64,000 bases of DNA from Hemerocallis citrina. Lineage: Eukaryota > Streptophyta > Magnoliopsida > Asparagales > Asphodelaceae. The notes under the pieces are model-generated. The model did not search any database, was not told where the DNA came from, and saw only the letters and a program-made list of their open reading frames with translations. The DNA lies in contig CM030368.1 in NCBI GenBank assembly GCA_017893485.1, forward strand, positions 111,049,549 to 111,113,548. The letters are read 5' to 3'. Of the stretch, positions 22,135 to 33,291 are shown piece by piece (within the stretch, counting starts at the first letter, position 1; every line of letters begins with the position of its first letter). Made by a program: the position numbers and the translations under genes.

Positions 22135-24737
22135 GAACTCTTTACCATCTAGCTACAATTCAGTGGTTTTAGAGTGCAACTTTCATGGGCACTTCCTATA
22201 TAGATACCTGTGAGGAGGATTTGAAAAGCGATTTGTAAGCGACAGTTACTGTTCATTCTTCTCCATCTTTCTTCCCCTAGATCCGGCCGCTCCTTCCTTC
22301 CTTCCCCCTCCCTTCCTTCATTAAGTTTGTTCAGTTCTTCCTCCTCTACAAACCCATATCCCCCGTTTCCCTCACCGCCCAGTTTTCGCGTGCTGCTCTC
22401 CCCCCTCCCGGTTTCGGTCGAGCTCTCCGACGACTCTTGGGAGCTACGTCTCTCCCTTCAGCTCTCCACTCCCTCTTCCAAAAGAGCTGCCTTTCCTTGG
22501 TGACGCCCAGGTTCTTCCAAGGTGCTGCCTTTCTCGGCTCGGTGAGGTACTATTCCACAGTCGTGCCCCCCTTTCCGCGGTTTCGTCAGATTTTCTTCTG
22601 TTTCCTTCGCCTGTGAGTTCGCCGGAGCACTGTAAGATCACCTGAGCTTCTTGTTTACTTCTTGTCTTGTAATATTTATTTTGGGAGTAGTGTTTGGGGT
22701 TGCTTTCGTGCGACGCTGTGTCTTTTGAGAGTTGTATCGGTCCCATAGCTGTGGTTTCGTCCAGCTTGACCGATCTTGTCCAGCTCCGATTTTTTTCCGG
22801 TGCTAGGTTTCCCCTTGGGGATTTTTACTGTTGGTGGCTTGCTCAGTGCCGAGCTGTTAGCACTGGAGCAACTTCGATTGCTCTATTCTTCCTCTCTTCA
22901 TCTAAATCATCATCTTTCTTTCTCTTCCTTTTGGTGGGTGCGATTGCCCTTTGTGGTCTGTGTTGTTTTCTTATGGCTGTGTTGTTTTGGGTTGGTGTGA
23001 CTGTTCCTGATTGGGATCCATTTCCCTGTTCTATTCCTCTTTTAGGATTTAGATTTGAGCCTATCTAAGGCTGGGGTACTCATTGGCCCTATCGGAGCCT
23101 GTATTTTGCTCTCCCAGTTAGTTTCCGTTCTGGTTTCTATGGGGGATTTGTCTCAACATCCTTTGGCTGATTTAGTAGTTCATCGTAGCTCTCTCATCTC
23201 CTCTAACCTCCATTCTCCGCATTGTTCTGACCCTCCTCTGGTCTGCTTCAGATGCCTTCTTCCTGGGCATTTTAAACGTGAGTGTGTTAACAAACTGAAG
23301 TGCTTCTTCTGCGATAAGTTTGGTTACTCTCGTAGTCGTTGTTTCTCTCCTCAGAAACTCCTGGGTCTTCCCAGAGGCCACCCCATTCCGACTAAACTCC
23401 TAGCCTTCCTTAATTATCCCCTCCTTAAACGCATGCTTCTCGCCCGATTGGCTAGTAATCTCTCTATTGTTAAAGCGAAGGATCTCGTCTCCTCCGTTGT
23501 TGATTCTCGGCCAACTAAGAATATCACCTTTTCCTTCTCTTCCGCTTGTGGTCTTCCTGCTTCTCTGCGACCTTCTAATATTGCTAATCTTTTGATGGAG
23601 CGTAGGGTGTTTCCGAAACTCGTATCCTTCCCTCGATCATATTTTCTTAAGGGTCATCCTTGATCCAACCTTGGGGTCCTTTCGTTGAGCGGGATATCAG
23701 GTAAACATCCTGGATTGTTTTCTTCATACTTCTCTTCCCCTTTTCGGTCTCTTTGTGAGAGGGGGTTCTCTCGGCATTACCGAGCGTCGGTTCCCCAAGT
23801 GCTCCCCAGCAAGTCTTATGTTTCTGCTGAGATCCCCTCTTTAGCGTCTAAAACACCTAGCGCTTTTGGGATATCTTATCCCAAAAGGTCTAAGTTTTCT
23901 TTTCTTTTTCCGGGATGTTTATTGTCTTTACACCAACTTTTAGGAGTTACTTTGTGGCTTTATAAGCTCCTGAAGGATATTAAACCCTTCTTGTACTTTT
24001 CCCCCATAAGTCTCCTCCGGTCACGGATGACGCTTCTCGCCTCTGTCGTTCCTCTATTATTAACGCTATCCCTATTGCCTCATCGGTCGCCCCTAGTTGC
24101 TTCTTCACCCCATCTCGCCGCATCGAAGCTAGTTCTTCGAACCTCCAGTCTACTTCGCCCCCTTCAGCGTTGGTAGCAAACTCTCCTGTGAAGCGGAAAT
24201 ACAATAAGAAAGTCTATAACACCTCGCAGATTCGCGTGAGTGCCCGTATTCAGGCGCGGAATGCAGCGTCTGCGTCTGGTCATCTCCTGGTGCGCAGATG
24301 AGCCTTGTTCATGCTGTGCCATTCGTGGTTTTGGGAGTCTGTTTTGGCCTCCTTTGAGCTGCTAGAGTTCCCAGTAGACTGCTAGTGGAGTTGGTGGCTT
24401 TCGTGCGAGGTGGTTTTGGCCCCATGGCTATTGCCGCTTTCCTGCCATCCTCATCTTCGTTCGGTTTCTAGTTGCCAGGTTGGCTCCATCAGTAGCTTTG
24501 ATGATCCCAGACGATGGCTCCGCCCCCGTCCTTTTTTTACGGTGTGGCGCTTCGTTTTTGATATCGCACCCTCCATTAGAGTGTTTTGCAGCCATTATTG
24601 TTCTATTTGTGTATTATTGTTTCTGTTTTACTCCTTGTAAAATCCCTGATTAATGTCTGTAATTTAACTGTTATTATTGATTTATATATATTGTGATGGC
24701 TGGAGCCTTTTGGCTCTATCCGATTCATCAAAAAAAA
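22135..24737 (+). mobile_element. L1-type LINE lacking ORF2, with exact 18-bp target duplication
   Basis: TATATTTGAAAGTATATA occurs at 22117-22134 and 24738-24755, an exact 18-bp duplication flanking the element. It has a CT-rich 5' region, ORF1 with zinc knuckles (23055-24302) and a ~430-bp 3' UTR. The 3' UTR ends GATGGCTGGAGCC...TCCGATTCATC followed by poly(A). The 3' end resembles that of the LINE at 44022-50059, which has RT. There is no room for endonuclease or reverse transcriptase, so it must have been mobilised by another LINE. Confidence 0.88.
23055..24302 (+). pseudogene. LINE ORF1 with CCHC zinc knuckles
   Basis: One knuckle is canonical: CFRCLLPGHFKREC, from codon 23244 to 23285. 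A second, CFFCDKFGYSRSRC, has Tyr in place of His (TAC where CAC is expected). An in-frame TGA sits at 23661-23663, and a later frameshift moves the coding frame to the ending ALVANSPVKRKYNKK...HLLVRR with a stop at 24300-24302. The N-terminus is unclear. ORF1 proteins bind LINE RNA; this copy is broken. Confidence 0.75.
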
Positions 24738-24799
24738 TATATTTGAAAGTATATATAGGTATATATAATTTTCTGTATATGAATTGGAAGCTTTCATAT

Positions 24800-25078
24800 A
24801 ACATTTATGGGAAGCTCCTGTTGCCAGGCTTTGGTTGGAATTATCCATGCGATTTGTGTTGGTTGTATACTAGTGCAACTTTTTTCGGTGAGCAACTAAC
24901 TTATTTAGATGTGTGTCTAAGATCCATTATTGCTCCTGTAAATCATAATCTTGACCTTTTAAACACTTCGAAATGTTTCAGGGAGAAGCATTGTTTCGAC
25001 ACATGAGAATCTGGAACATTTGACCATGATTGAGAGGGTTTTGGGATCAATAATAGAGCATATGATGAGAAAAGACAG
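24800..25078 (+). pseudogene. LAMMER (AFC-type, CLK-like) protein kinase gene fragment
   Basis: Two exon-like blocks flank an intron-like gap (GTGAGC at 24888; TTTCAG ending at 24981). Block 1 (24800-24887) encodes traces of the APE-to-subdomain IX region: GFGWNYPCDL then GCILVQLFS after a small deletion. Block 2 (24982-25078) begins GEALF. After a 1-nt deletion it reads THENLEHLTMIERVLG then IEHMMRKDR, ending at a GTAGGT donor. THENLEHL.MMERVLG is diagnostic of plant AFC LAMMER kinases, which phosphorylate SR splicing factors. Intact introns but two small deletions indicate a genomic, unprocessed pseudogene fragment. Confidence 0.8.
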
Positions 25079-25718
25079 GTAGGTTTTATTTAATTTTTCT
25101 TACTCAAGATTTTTTTGTATATCCGTGAATTTTATAGTTCAATTTTTATGCTAATAATTTGTGGGGCTAGTAGTTTGATGAATTTATCTATTGGCCTTGC
25201 AAGTAATTGAAGCTTTGATTTCCTTAAAATGTATTTTATGGCTTTCAAAATTTGAGCAACATCCAATAACCTTAGCCAAATGACATCATGAATTTACAAA
25301 ATCTCTGCACTTATAATTTACAAAATCCTCCCTTATAATTTACAAAATCCAAATGACTATTTAGTAGCAAAATAGTGCATATTTCTCATACAACATTACA
25401 ACACCATGAGTTTATAAATTCTTCTATCTTGTTTTCAATTTCTTTAGCATTTTGTATATACTGAAGTCATCTCATTTTGGGCCTGCAACAATAATGCAAC
25501 AAGTGTTGAGAATTATAGAGCATTAAAAAGTTGTAAATAGACACACTAATGTTAAATGACATCTAGAACATCTAATATATTGTTTACTAACAAAAAAACA
25601 TATATTTATTGAGCGTCCGAAATGAACATTCGAGATGATCCCATTTTTCTGAAATCACCTCCGATATCTCCTATCCGAGATGAAACATCCCTTGCCGAGA
25701 TGAGCCCGAAATCTGATA
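25079..25718. other. AT-rich gene-free segment
   Basis: No credible ORF. The end (25640-25718) carries phrases like CCGATATCTCCTATCCGAGATGAAACATCC that resemble other ATATCGG-type segments in the window. The segment continues after the hAT insertion at 28328. Confidence 0.35.
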
Positions 25719-25726
25719 TTTAAAAC

Positions 25727-28319
25727 CAGTGGCGGAGCCAGGATTTTCATCCAGCGGGAGCGAAAGAATAAAAACCAAAAATTTATAAAAGACTTAACTA
25801 TGCCAGCTCCAACTTTTAATGGAGAACTATTTGGTTGAAATGTCAATGATATGTATAATATTCACAAGTGAGTGAAGTGGCGATCAAAACATACACTGAT
25901 ACACAAGTATGAAATGTACTCACCTCAAATTGATTTCTTCTTTTATGGTAATGGGACTAAGTGTTAATGTGTCATTGAATTCCGTAACCCACTAGCCTCC
26001 CATCTTTGATATGAGCAGCATCAACACCTGAAAAATACACAAACAGCATCAACACCTGAAAGATACACAAACAAAACCAAAAACAAAAACAAAAACAAAC
26101 AAACAATTAGTATAGTTGGTTTTTGTTTCTTTGCAAGTTTGGGTTCGTATGCAAGTTGGGGTTTTATTATGTCTTTCCAATTTTGAGTTTCTTGGTACAT
26201 TAGTTTTGTAAGCAACTAAGCAAGCCTATTTAAAAGTGGGTTACCATTTTAGAAGAGACCATGGTTTTGATGAATGAAGGAATGAATAGGTGCTCTCTCC
26301 CTTATTCAGTTTCACATTCTTTTAAGTTTTTATTCTCTTCTTTATCCCCATCATTCATGTGCATTATAGTTGTCTACATTTGGATAACTGGATGGTAGTC
26401 GTCCTATATAAATGTGTGTTATAGACACTCATGACATTGTACATCCCTAATATTCTTGGGAATACTGTGCTACTTGATTGTGTGTGGTCCTCCTATAAGA
26501 TGCAAACTGCACCTTTTCTTTCCTTGTCATTCATACAAACTTGGAAACAAGTAAGCTTAATATTGTCATTTCAAGTTTTTAATTAAACGCCCCATTTTTT
26601 ATCATAACTTTTATAGTGTTATACAGTCATCCACCTTAATATTGTCATTTCAAGTTTTCAACTGCCCCTTTTTCCTACAAATGTTAAATCTTAATTGCCC
26701 AACGCTTGGGCCAATAAAGCAAGGATGCTATCAATATATGGAGGCTATGTACAAGATGAAGTAATAGATTCTATTAAGTCATATAAGAATTAAAAATATC
26801 TTGACTAAGCAGCCCTTCCAAATTATTGTTGGATAAAAAACCTAGAAGAAGTAAAAAGATAATAACTTTGGCATAGTGAATGACATTCACCTCTAAGAGT
26901 AAGACACATGAAGAAAAGAGCTAACTGAAATCTAGGAAGCATAAATACATATAAATACATACAAGGCTGAAATGACAGAAAAAGTTCTAAACTAATACAC
27001 TGAAACAGGAAGCTTAATGCCCGAAAAGAAACATTTTATACATGTTGAACAATACACACTTACAAATAGAAGTGCATGTCACCCTTACACCAAACTCCAT
27101 CAAAATATCCACAACACACTTTCAAGGATAACGGAAATTGCTTCCTCCATCACACTCGACCTAGAAAACCCTCTTCATACTTATTTTTGGTTCGTGCCAT
27201 GCCTTATAAACCCATGACCTCTATGCACAAATCACATGACTTACCAACTCTCTTCACGTCGCAGCCCCAATCCCAACGGTATCAATGAAACAAATGTGTT
27301 TCTAGAACCCCATCCATAACAAAAAAAAACCTTTTATTATAAAAACAGTAGGTTTTGAGAATTACTAAAAATACAAAATAAACATATATGCAAACAAAAT
27401 TATCAAACACAATTACTAAACAATACATTACCAAATAACTGATAAGTGATTACTCCCTTAAAAATAAATTTTAAAAAATCAATAAAAAAAAGTCTAGCAT
27501 CCTAAAATATGTGCAATGAAGATTCCTCAAAAGTCAAAACTATATTATCGGATGCAAGATTCCAACTTTGTAAAGGATTACAGTCTTTACAGAGATGACC
27601 TGGAAAAAAATATCTTTTCTAATATAATTCAAAGATGTTATTTTTCTTATCTTAATCGATGCAAGATTCAGACTTTTATGCTAAAGAAATAAAATTGGAA
27701 TTTGACGAAACAAACTTTACGCAATTTATCCCCAAATCAACAATAATTGGATCGGTATATACAAATATCTTATGAACCCTAATTCTACATAGAATCGCAA
27801 AAAAGAAGTAATCTTTACCGATTATAAAATCTGATGGAGTTGGATTCTTCGAATCTTGATAAGAGAGAAACAGATCCAAACCCCAATTTGGAGCCGCGAG
27901 TTAGTGAAATAGAGGTTTGAAAAATGGGGGATTGGATGGGGATGTAGGGTTTCGAATTCGATTGTGGTCGAAAATGAAGAGAATGAAGAGACAAAGATGA
28001 TGGGGATCTAGGGTATCGATTGTGGTAAAAAAAGAAGAGATTGAAGAGACGAAGAGAAGGGGATCTAGGGTTTTTTGGATGTGGCCGATTTTTTTCAAGA
28101 AATGAGGAAGAGAACTGGAGAAGAAGTGAATGAGGAGATGGAGAGGTGGAGTGGAGCGGGTGAACTTTTCGTGGGCCGAAAGAGAGCAGGGAAGGGTGGT
28201 ATGGGCTTTATGGAAATTTTGAGGGGGAGCGGAAAAAAAAAATGGGCCTATTGCAGACGGGCCTGCCGAGCCTAGGGTGAGCGGCCGCTCACCCTGGGCC
28301 AGCAGTGCCTCCGCCACTG
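25727..28319 (+). mobile_element. hAT-type non-autonomous element (2.6 kb)
   Basis: Terminal inverted repeat CAGTGGCGGAG at both ends, with an exact 8-bp duplication TTTAAAAC (25719-25726 and 28320-28327). No transposase motif seen. The right subterminal region contains a perfect 20-bp palindrome, GGGTGAGCGGCCGCTCACCC (28275-28294), the sort of subterminal structure transposases bind. Small ORFs inside have no recognisable domains. Confidence 0.88.
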
Positions 28320-28327
28320 TTTAAAAC

Positions 28328-29146
28328 CTTGATTGCGAATGTTGGTTATTTATTCTATTCATGTTCATATGATTATTATTACTTCATGTGTGGATGTGTT
28401 TTCCTATCTTGTTGAGCTTATAAACTTTACAACTTATGAATGATGTGAGTTGAAATATTAATATCAAACACTGGGCCTTAGTTGCATACTTGTGTTTCCG
28501 TATACCGAAAAGCGGGACATGACAGAAGCATTGGAAGTGCCAAAGACAATTCCAAAATTATCTGCTTTAATTCACCTGCATGCACCATTCATCTTCCAAC
28601 GCACCTGTCTAAAATTATCCATGGTAGAAAACTCCAGCACTTTTTTCAATATTCATCATGGGTTGGAATAGCCCATGGTACACCAACATCTAGTTATAAT
28701 ATTACAGATAGTAGAAATTAAAGATGCAGAGGAAGATCAAAATTGGATGGTCAAAATGTGTTGAATAGTAGTTTTAGAAAAGCATCTATGATCACAGTAT
28801 ACAGAAAGTTCAGAGCTTATGACATCTAGCAAAGCATGTCGAAGCTGGTTTGAAGATAATAAAAATCTTCACCAAGTAAGAAATATACAGATCCTAATTA
28901 AACATTTTTATGCATACTAATAAAGAAAATCAAGAGGTAAACAAAAGTGAAATTAATGAGAAGATCAATTTTGTTCCACCTTTGCTATTCTAATTGTTAC
29001 TATTATATTCCTTCTCTTCCAAAGAAATGCTTGATACAACTTAACTATGATTTCTAAAATCTACAAATACTGGCACCTGAGAAAGAGTATCAAGCACCAC
29101 TCACAAGCAAAAACACTTTCAAATTACAAAATCATACATGAAATTA
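28328..29146. other. Unrecognised segment downstream of the PHP gene
   Basis: 28470-28720 contains a plus-strand reading with phrases such as RDMTEALEVPKTIPKLSALI, which could be a decayed exon. I cannot name it. The rest is AT-rich and non-coding by eye. Confidence 0.3.
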
Positions 29147-29405
29147 CCTTGCCATTATTTGAAAACGGCCAATTAATAAAACAGAAACCCGCACATAAGT
29201 AGAATTTGACAGCTACATTATACCTCCCTTTCAAAATTTGTTCCCCTGTAGCCAATAACTATATAAAAAAGGTGCCTTGCCATTCTTTGGAAACTGCCAA
29301 ATAATAAAACAGAAACCCGCACATAAGTAGAATTTGACAGCTACATTATACCTTCCTTTCATTTTGTTTCCCTGTAGCTAATAACTATATAAAAAAGGTG
29401 TTCAT
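29147..29405. repeat. Two-copy ~127-bp tandem duplication
   Basis: The block containing AAACAGAAACCCGCACATAA, TTTGACAGCTACATTATACC and AACTATATAAAAAAGGTG occurs twice in direct order (about 29147-29275 and 29276-29401). It lies just beyond the 3' end of the PHP-domain gene and may be part of its 3' flank. Confidence 0.85.
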
Positions 29406-29557
29406 AAGTTATGCAAACATCTCCAAGCTCTGATTAATAGAAGAGTGAAAGTTTGAGCCTGATGACCTCAAATTCAACAGCTTCCCTCTCTTGAGTAGTT
29501 AACCAAGAAGACAAGCATATATCGATGAACTCACTACCATTAGTCAGACAGACGTTC

Positions 29558-30226
29558 CTAGAGATTCTTGGGTTTTTCAAACATCGTAATTTTCTCCAAA
29601 TTTGTTTCGGTTGGATCATTGGCAAAACTCAACAGGATGTCTTTTGTAGCATCACACCAAAGTGGTCTAGCCAACTTTAAGAACTCGCAAACATCTAAAA
29701 TATGCAGCTTAACACTCCCGAGATCAGATTCATCATTGCCACCTCTTCCATGATAATCTGATCCTCCAAGCTTCAGAAGCTTATAGGTATCAGCTAAGTC
29801 ACTGAATCCTGTTGAGGGGGAAAACACGGTTTATTTTTTGGATGGAAAGACAAACTAATTGCCCGTACAAGGACCCTCGAATAGACTCAAATATGACTAT
29901 GATTGGTATGCATATTAAGGTTAACAAGAAACAACGCAGATCATCTATTAGTTGTCCCACCACGAAGTTTTCACAAACCTTATTACCAGAACCGGTTTTA
30001 GTGGATAGTTTCTTATATGCAAAGAATCTAAAGCATTTCAAGTTTATAATTATTACCTGAAACCTTCCCGTCACTTCTGTAGACCTCCATAGCATGAAGG
30101 CCGGCCGCTTTCAAGCTTCTAATCACAGCAACAGGATTTTTCAATGCCCATGGATGAGCTAAAGCTGATATCCCTCCCGTACCGGAAATCAGTTGTACAA
30201 CTATTTCAGCCGATGGCTCACTACCT
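29558..30226 (-). CDS. PHP-domain protein, last two exons
   Basis: Exons are 30226-30057 and 29808-29558 (stop TAG at 29560-29558), with GT-AG ends. The junction AC|A from the upstream exon restores Thr in AYATGSEP. Exon 3 reads GSEPSAEIVVQLISGTGG with ISALAHPWALKNPVAVIR and MEVYRSDGKVS. Exon 4 reads FSDLADTYKLLKLGGSDYHGRG and so on. The AHPW and GGSDYHG motifs carry metal ligands of the PHP fold. The family is plant polymerase/histidinol-phosphatase-like proteins (Arabidopsis At2g13840 type), related to bacterial TrpH/RNase AM; a phosphoesterase or exonuclease role is inferred by homology. No stops or frameshifts in these exons, so the gene may be functional despite its 27.8-kb intron. Confidence 0.9.
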
Positions 30227-30580
30227 CTGTTAATAGAAATGTAAAACTATTATATGAATATATAGGGCATTTCTATAGTTTCAGAAAAAAACAAGTATCT
30301 CCATGTCTCGGTAAATTTTATTTCTAAACACTTTGCACTCCTAAAAATTAATAAAAGTAACATTTTTTACCCCCGCTTGTCATTATTTACCAGGACATGA
30401 CTAATAAATACTGTTCAGTAAGCTTAGAAATTGAAAACTATATATTCATTATAACAACATGAACTCCTTTTTAAATGTTGTCAAAATTAAATTTCTGTTC
30501 TTATCGGAGGAAAAACATAAAACTCAAAACAAATGGTGTCATGGCCCACTTTATTCCAATTAAAGATTTTAACTTGCTTA

Positions 30581-31371
30581 GAGCATCCACAATGGCAATT
30601 TCTATATTTTGGCAAAATGAAAAGAATAGAAATAGAATAGATTGCATCGTCTGCAATGGTAATTTCTCAAAATTTTCTTATTTTTGTGTGGGACGATACA
30701 AGATGTATCGTCACTTAAAAAAAATGGTAAGACGAAACACCTTGTATCTTCACTTTAAAAAAAATGGTAAGACGAAACATCATGTAGCGTCGGTTCTTTT
30801 TTTTTTTAAGCGGGCCGAGACAAAGTGTCTCGTCCGCCAATAATTATTAAAAAAAAAAAAAAAGTTAGAACGGGACATGATGTCCCGTCCATATAGGATG
30901 GCTTCATTTTAGGGATTAAAAGGGATTAAAGTCACTGTGCATGCCATATAGGCTTCATTTTAGGGATTCAAAGGGATTAAAGTCACTGTGCGTGCCATAT
31001 AGGCTTCATTTTAGGGATTCAAACGGGACATGATGTCCCGTTGGAGGTTAATGCCAAATTTTTTTTACACTTCGGGAAGGACGATACATCTTGTATCGTC
31101 CGACCCATTTAAAAAAAAAAAAAAAAAATTTACGGGACGAGACAACTAGTCCCGTCCGATTATAATAAAAAATTATTTTATCTTTGGAATGACACATCAT
31201 GTTTCGTCCTCTATTTTTCTATATTCGCTTCTCCACTTCTCATATATGAGAAGTCACTGTGCATCGTTTGCTATTTTTTGAGAAAATAGCAAACGATTGC
31301 AGAGGCTCAATTCTCATATTTTTCTCAAATTATGAGAATATGGGAATTATAGCAAACGACTGTGGATGCTC
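30581..31371 (+). mobile_element. Harbinger-like MITE with an internal hairpin array
   Basis: The inverted ends GAGCATCCACA are flanked by TTA duplications (30578-30580 and 31372-31374). Inside are about nine short palindromes (30692-31209) separated by A- or T-rich spacers, and a ~57-bp direct repeat (30899-31023, GGCTTCATTTTAGGGATT). No protein is encoded. Confidence 0.75.
30692..31209. repeat. Array of about nine short palindromes
   Basis: Examples are 30692-30712 (arms GACGATACA/TGTATCGTC), 30813-30835 (GGCCGAGACA/TGTCTCGTCC, one mismatch), 30870-30888 and 31022-31042 (CGGGACA/TGTCCCG), and 31079-31101 (GGACGATACA/TGTATCGTCC, perfect). Imperfect ones lie at 30731-30751, 30771-30791, ~31135-31157 and ~31184-31209. 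All have 3-nt loops and a related GGACGRNACA-type arm. Confidence 0.85.
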
Positions 31372-31374
31372 TTA

Positions 31375-31564
31375 GATTATAAAAAATGGTGCATATATTG
31401 GCACATATTTTATTGTAAATCCCAACCCCCCTAATATGGTTTTGATATTTAACTAAGTGCATTACTGATGTTGCTAATAAATCTATCAAGCATGTAGATG
31501 ATATAGGTGACATAGATTGGAGGTTGGATGGAATTAAATTAAAAACATCAAAAGATTCAAAACC

Positions 31565-31612
<48 letters not shown>

Positions 31613-31937
31613 ATGTGGGTGGGTGGGGGTTGGGGGGTGTGGATGTGTGTGTTTACTATGTCTGATATTTGAAAATTTGTGTGCTTTTGCTCCCCCTTCG
31701 GCAACATCAAAAAGAGAGAGAAAAGACACTTGGGCCTAAGATGAAGAAAATAACCAAGTATTGACATAATAATAATGAACATAAGGGATACAGCAAACAA
31801 AAATAAGAACACTACGGAATGTAAGCATATGTCCAATAAAAAGCAAGAATACGATGCAATAACCAAAATGATGATGTCATTAATATATGTAGCTGTACAT
31901 GGATTAACAATACATCATTCAAGCACACATATACCTC
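31375..31937. other. Gene-free segment with (GA)n and a copy of a phrase at 55600-55720
   Basis: Holds a (GA)n run (31572-31602) and a GTGTGT/GGGTGG-rich tract. TAAATCCCAACCCC...TAATATGG and AATAAATCTATCAAG recur at 55620-55700. CCCCCTTCGGCAACATCAAAAAG (on the minus strand, a GATGTTGCC...GGGGG purine tract) recalls the 3' end of SIRE-type Copia elements. Probably a TE remnant. Confidence 0.35.
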
Positions 31938-31945
31938 CATTCAAC

Positions 31946-33291
31946 CAGTGGCGTAGCCAGGATTTCCATCTAGGGGGCGCGACACTTACTATTAAAAAAA
32001 TTATAATAAACACATTTGCAAGCCTCAAAATATCATATATTACTATCAAATGTCATAAACTATTACAATCACTAAATAGCATTTTTCTTTAGCAATAAAA
32101 TCCTTCGAGATTTCATATTCTGAAAATATTGAATGATATCTTCATTGTCAATGGCATCCAATGCATCTCTTTCAATATATGCAACCAAACAATCATTCAT
32201 CATCTCATCTCCCAATCAGTTTCATAATGAAGTCTTGATGATTTTCACTGCAGAAAATACTCTCTACTGTTACGGTTGCAACGGGTAATAGCAATGCCAT
32301 TAAAATAAACTAGTAGTTAAACCTTCTCTATTTCCAACTTCAATCATCAGTCTACCTCAAAGTAATTAAGTGCATCAAGCATTAGATGTTCATCTCATAA
32401 GTACATGCATAGAAAGAGTAAAAACTAATGGTTAGAATTAGTTACCCACTTTGTGTTTGTTGTTTGATCTATTGCTTACTCCTCTCGAACTCCTCTCAGG
32501 TCACCTTTGAATTTACGATGAGATTTGTAAGTTGAATTCAAAAGAGGAAAAGAGAAAGAGAATGAAGGTGAATCATAATAGTATATGTTTGTACAAATAA
32601 CCAGATTGGGCATTGAACAATGTGATGTACAAATTTAATGTAGCGCCTTGAACCTGGGTTTTCTCCAAATATCATGAAAATTTGTGGAAATGTTGCTCAC
32701 ATATATAAGATACACATATAATAAATTCAACTCTAAACTCCATGTGTTTAAATATAAAAAATTTCGGAAATTAGCTCAAAATTGGGACAGAAATTAACAC
32801 TATAATCTGTACCCATTTGGGTTCTAATTTGATTACAAATCATACTAATTCAGTCCATTCTCAAACAAATCAGTAACACTGAAACAGAAATTAGCAATCT
32901 AATTATCTTACCATATATGAATTCACGAAATTTCAGAATATGAACCCTAATTATCAAAATGTACAATTTTTTTTACTTACAATAGGATTTGGAATCGATC
33001 GACTCCTCGCTCTCTCTCTCTTCTGACCTCCTCTACAAACCCAACTAATCACTTGTATATTTTAATCCCTCTTACAAATTCACTATGAAGTGGGTTTGGG
33101 TTCACTAAAGTGGAAACAAAAAAGTGGAAGAAAAAAGAGTAAAGTAAATCGGTAAATGACTAAATGGGTTGGGAATTCTACTCATAAATCCTTATTAAAT
33201 TTTTTTTACTAAATATTTTTTTTTTTGAAATTTTTTTAAAATCTCAGGGGGCGCAGCTGCACCCCCTGGGCATGGGGCAGCTACGCCCCTG
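31946..33291 (-). mobile_element. hAT-type non-autonomous element, copy 2 (inverted)
   Basis: Starts CAGTGGCGTAGCCAGG and ends GGCAGCTACGCCCCTG. It is the reverse complement of 13249-14593 with only scattered single-base differences seen by eye. CATTCAAC precedes it (31938-31945) and recurs at 33294-33301, two bases (AT) past the end, so the 8-bp duplication has a 2-bp irregularity. It carries the same transposase fossil. Confidence 0.87.
32073..32290 (-). pseudogene. hAT transposase C-terminal fossil, copy 2
   Basis: Reverse complement of the fossil at 14246-14467, with the same stops, showing that both copies descend from an already dead element and needed a transposase supplied elsewhere. 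Confidence 0.72.

Noticed and set aside
27901..28317. 138-codon minus-strand ORF
   Set aside because: Lies within the hAT element, starts inside its terminal repeat, low-complexity, no transposase motif.
30692..31209. CRISPR-like array
   Set aside because: Units are variable palindromes with A/T-rich spacers in a plant MITE; no constant repeats, leader or cas genes.
31325..31729. ORFs with poly-Ser/Leu and poly-Arg/Glu runs
   Set aside because: Translations of the (GA)n microsatellite.
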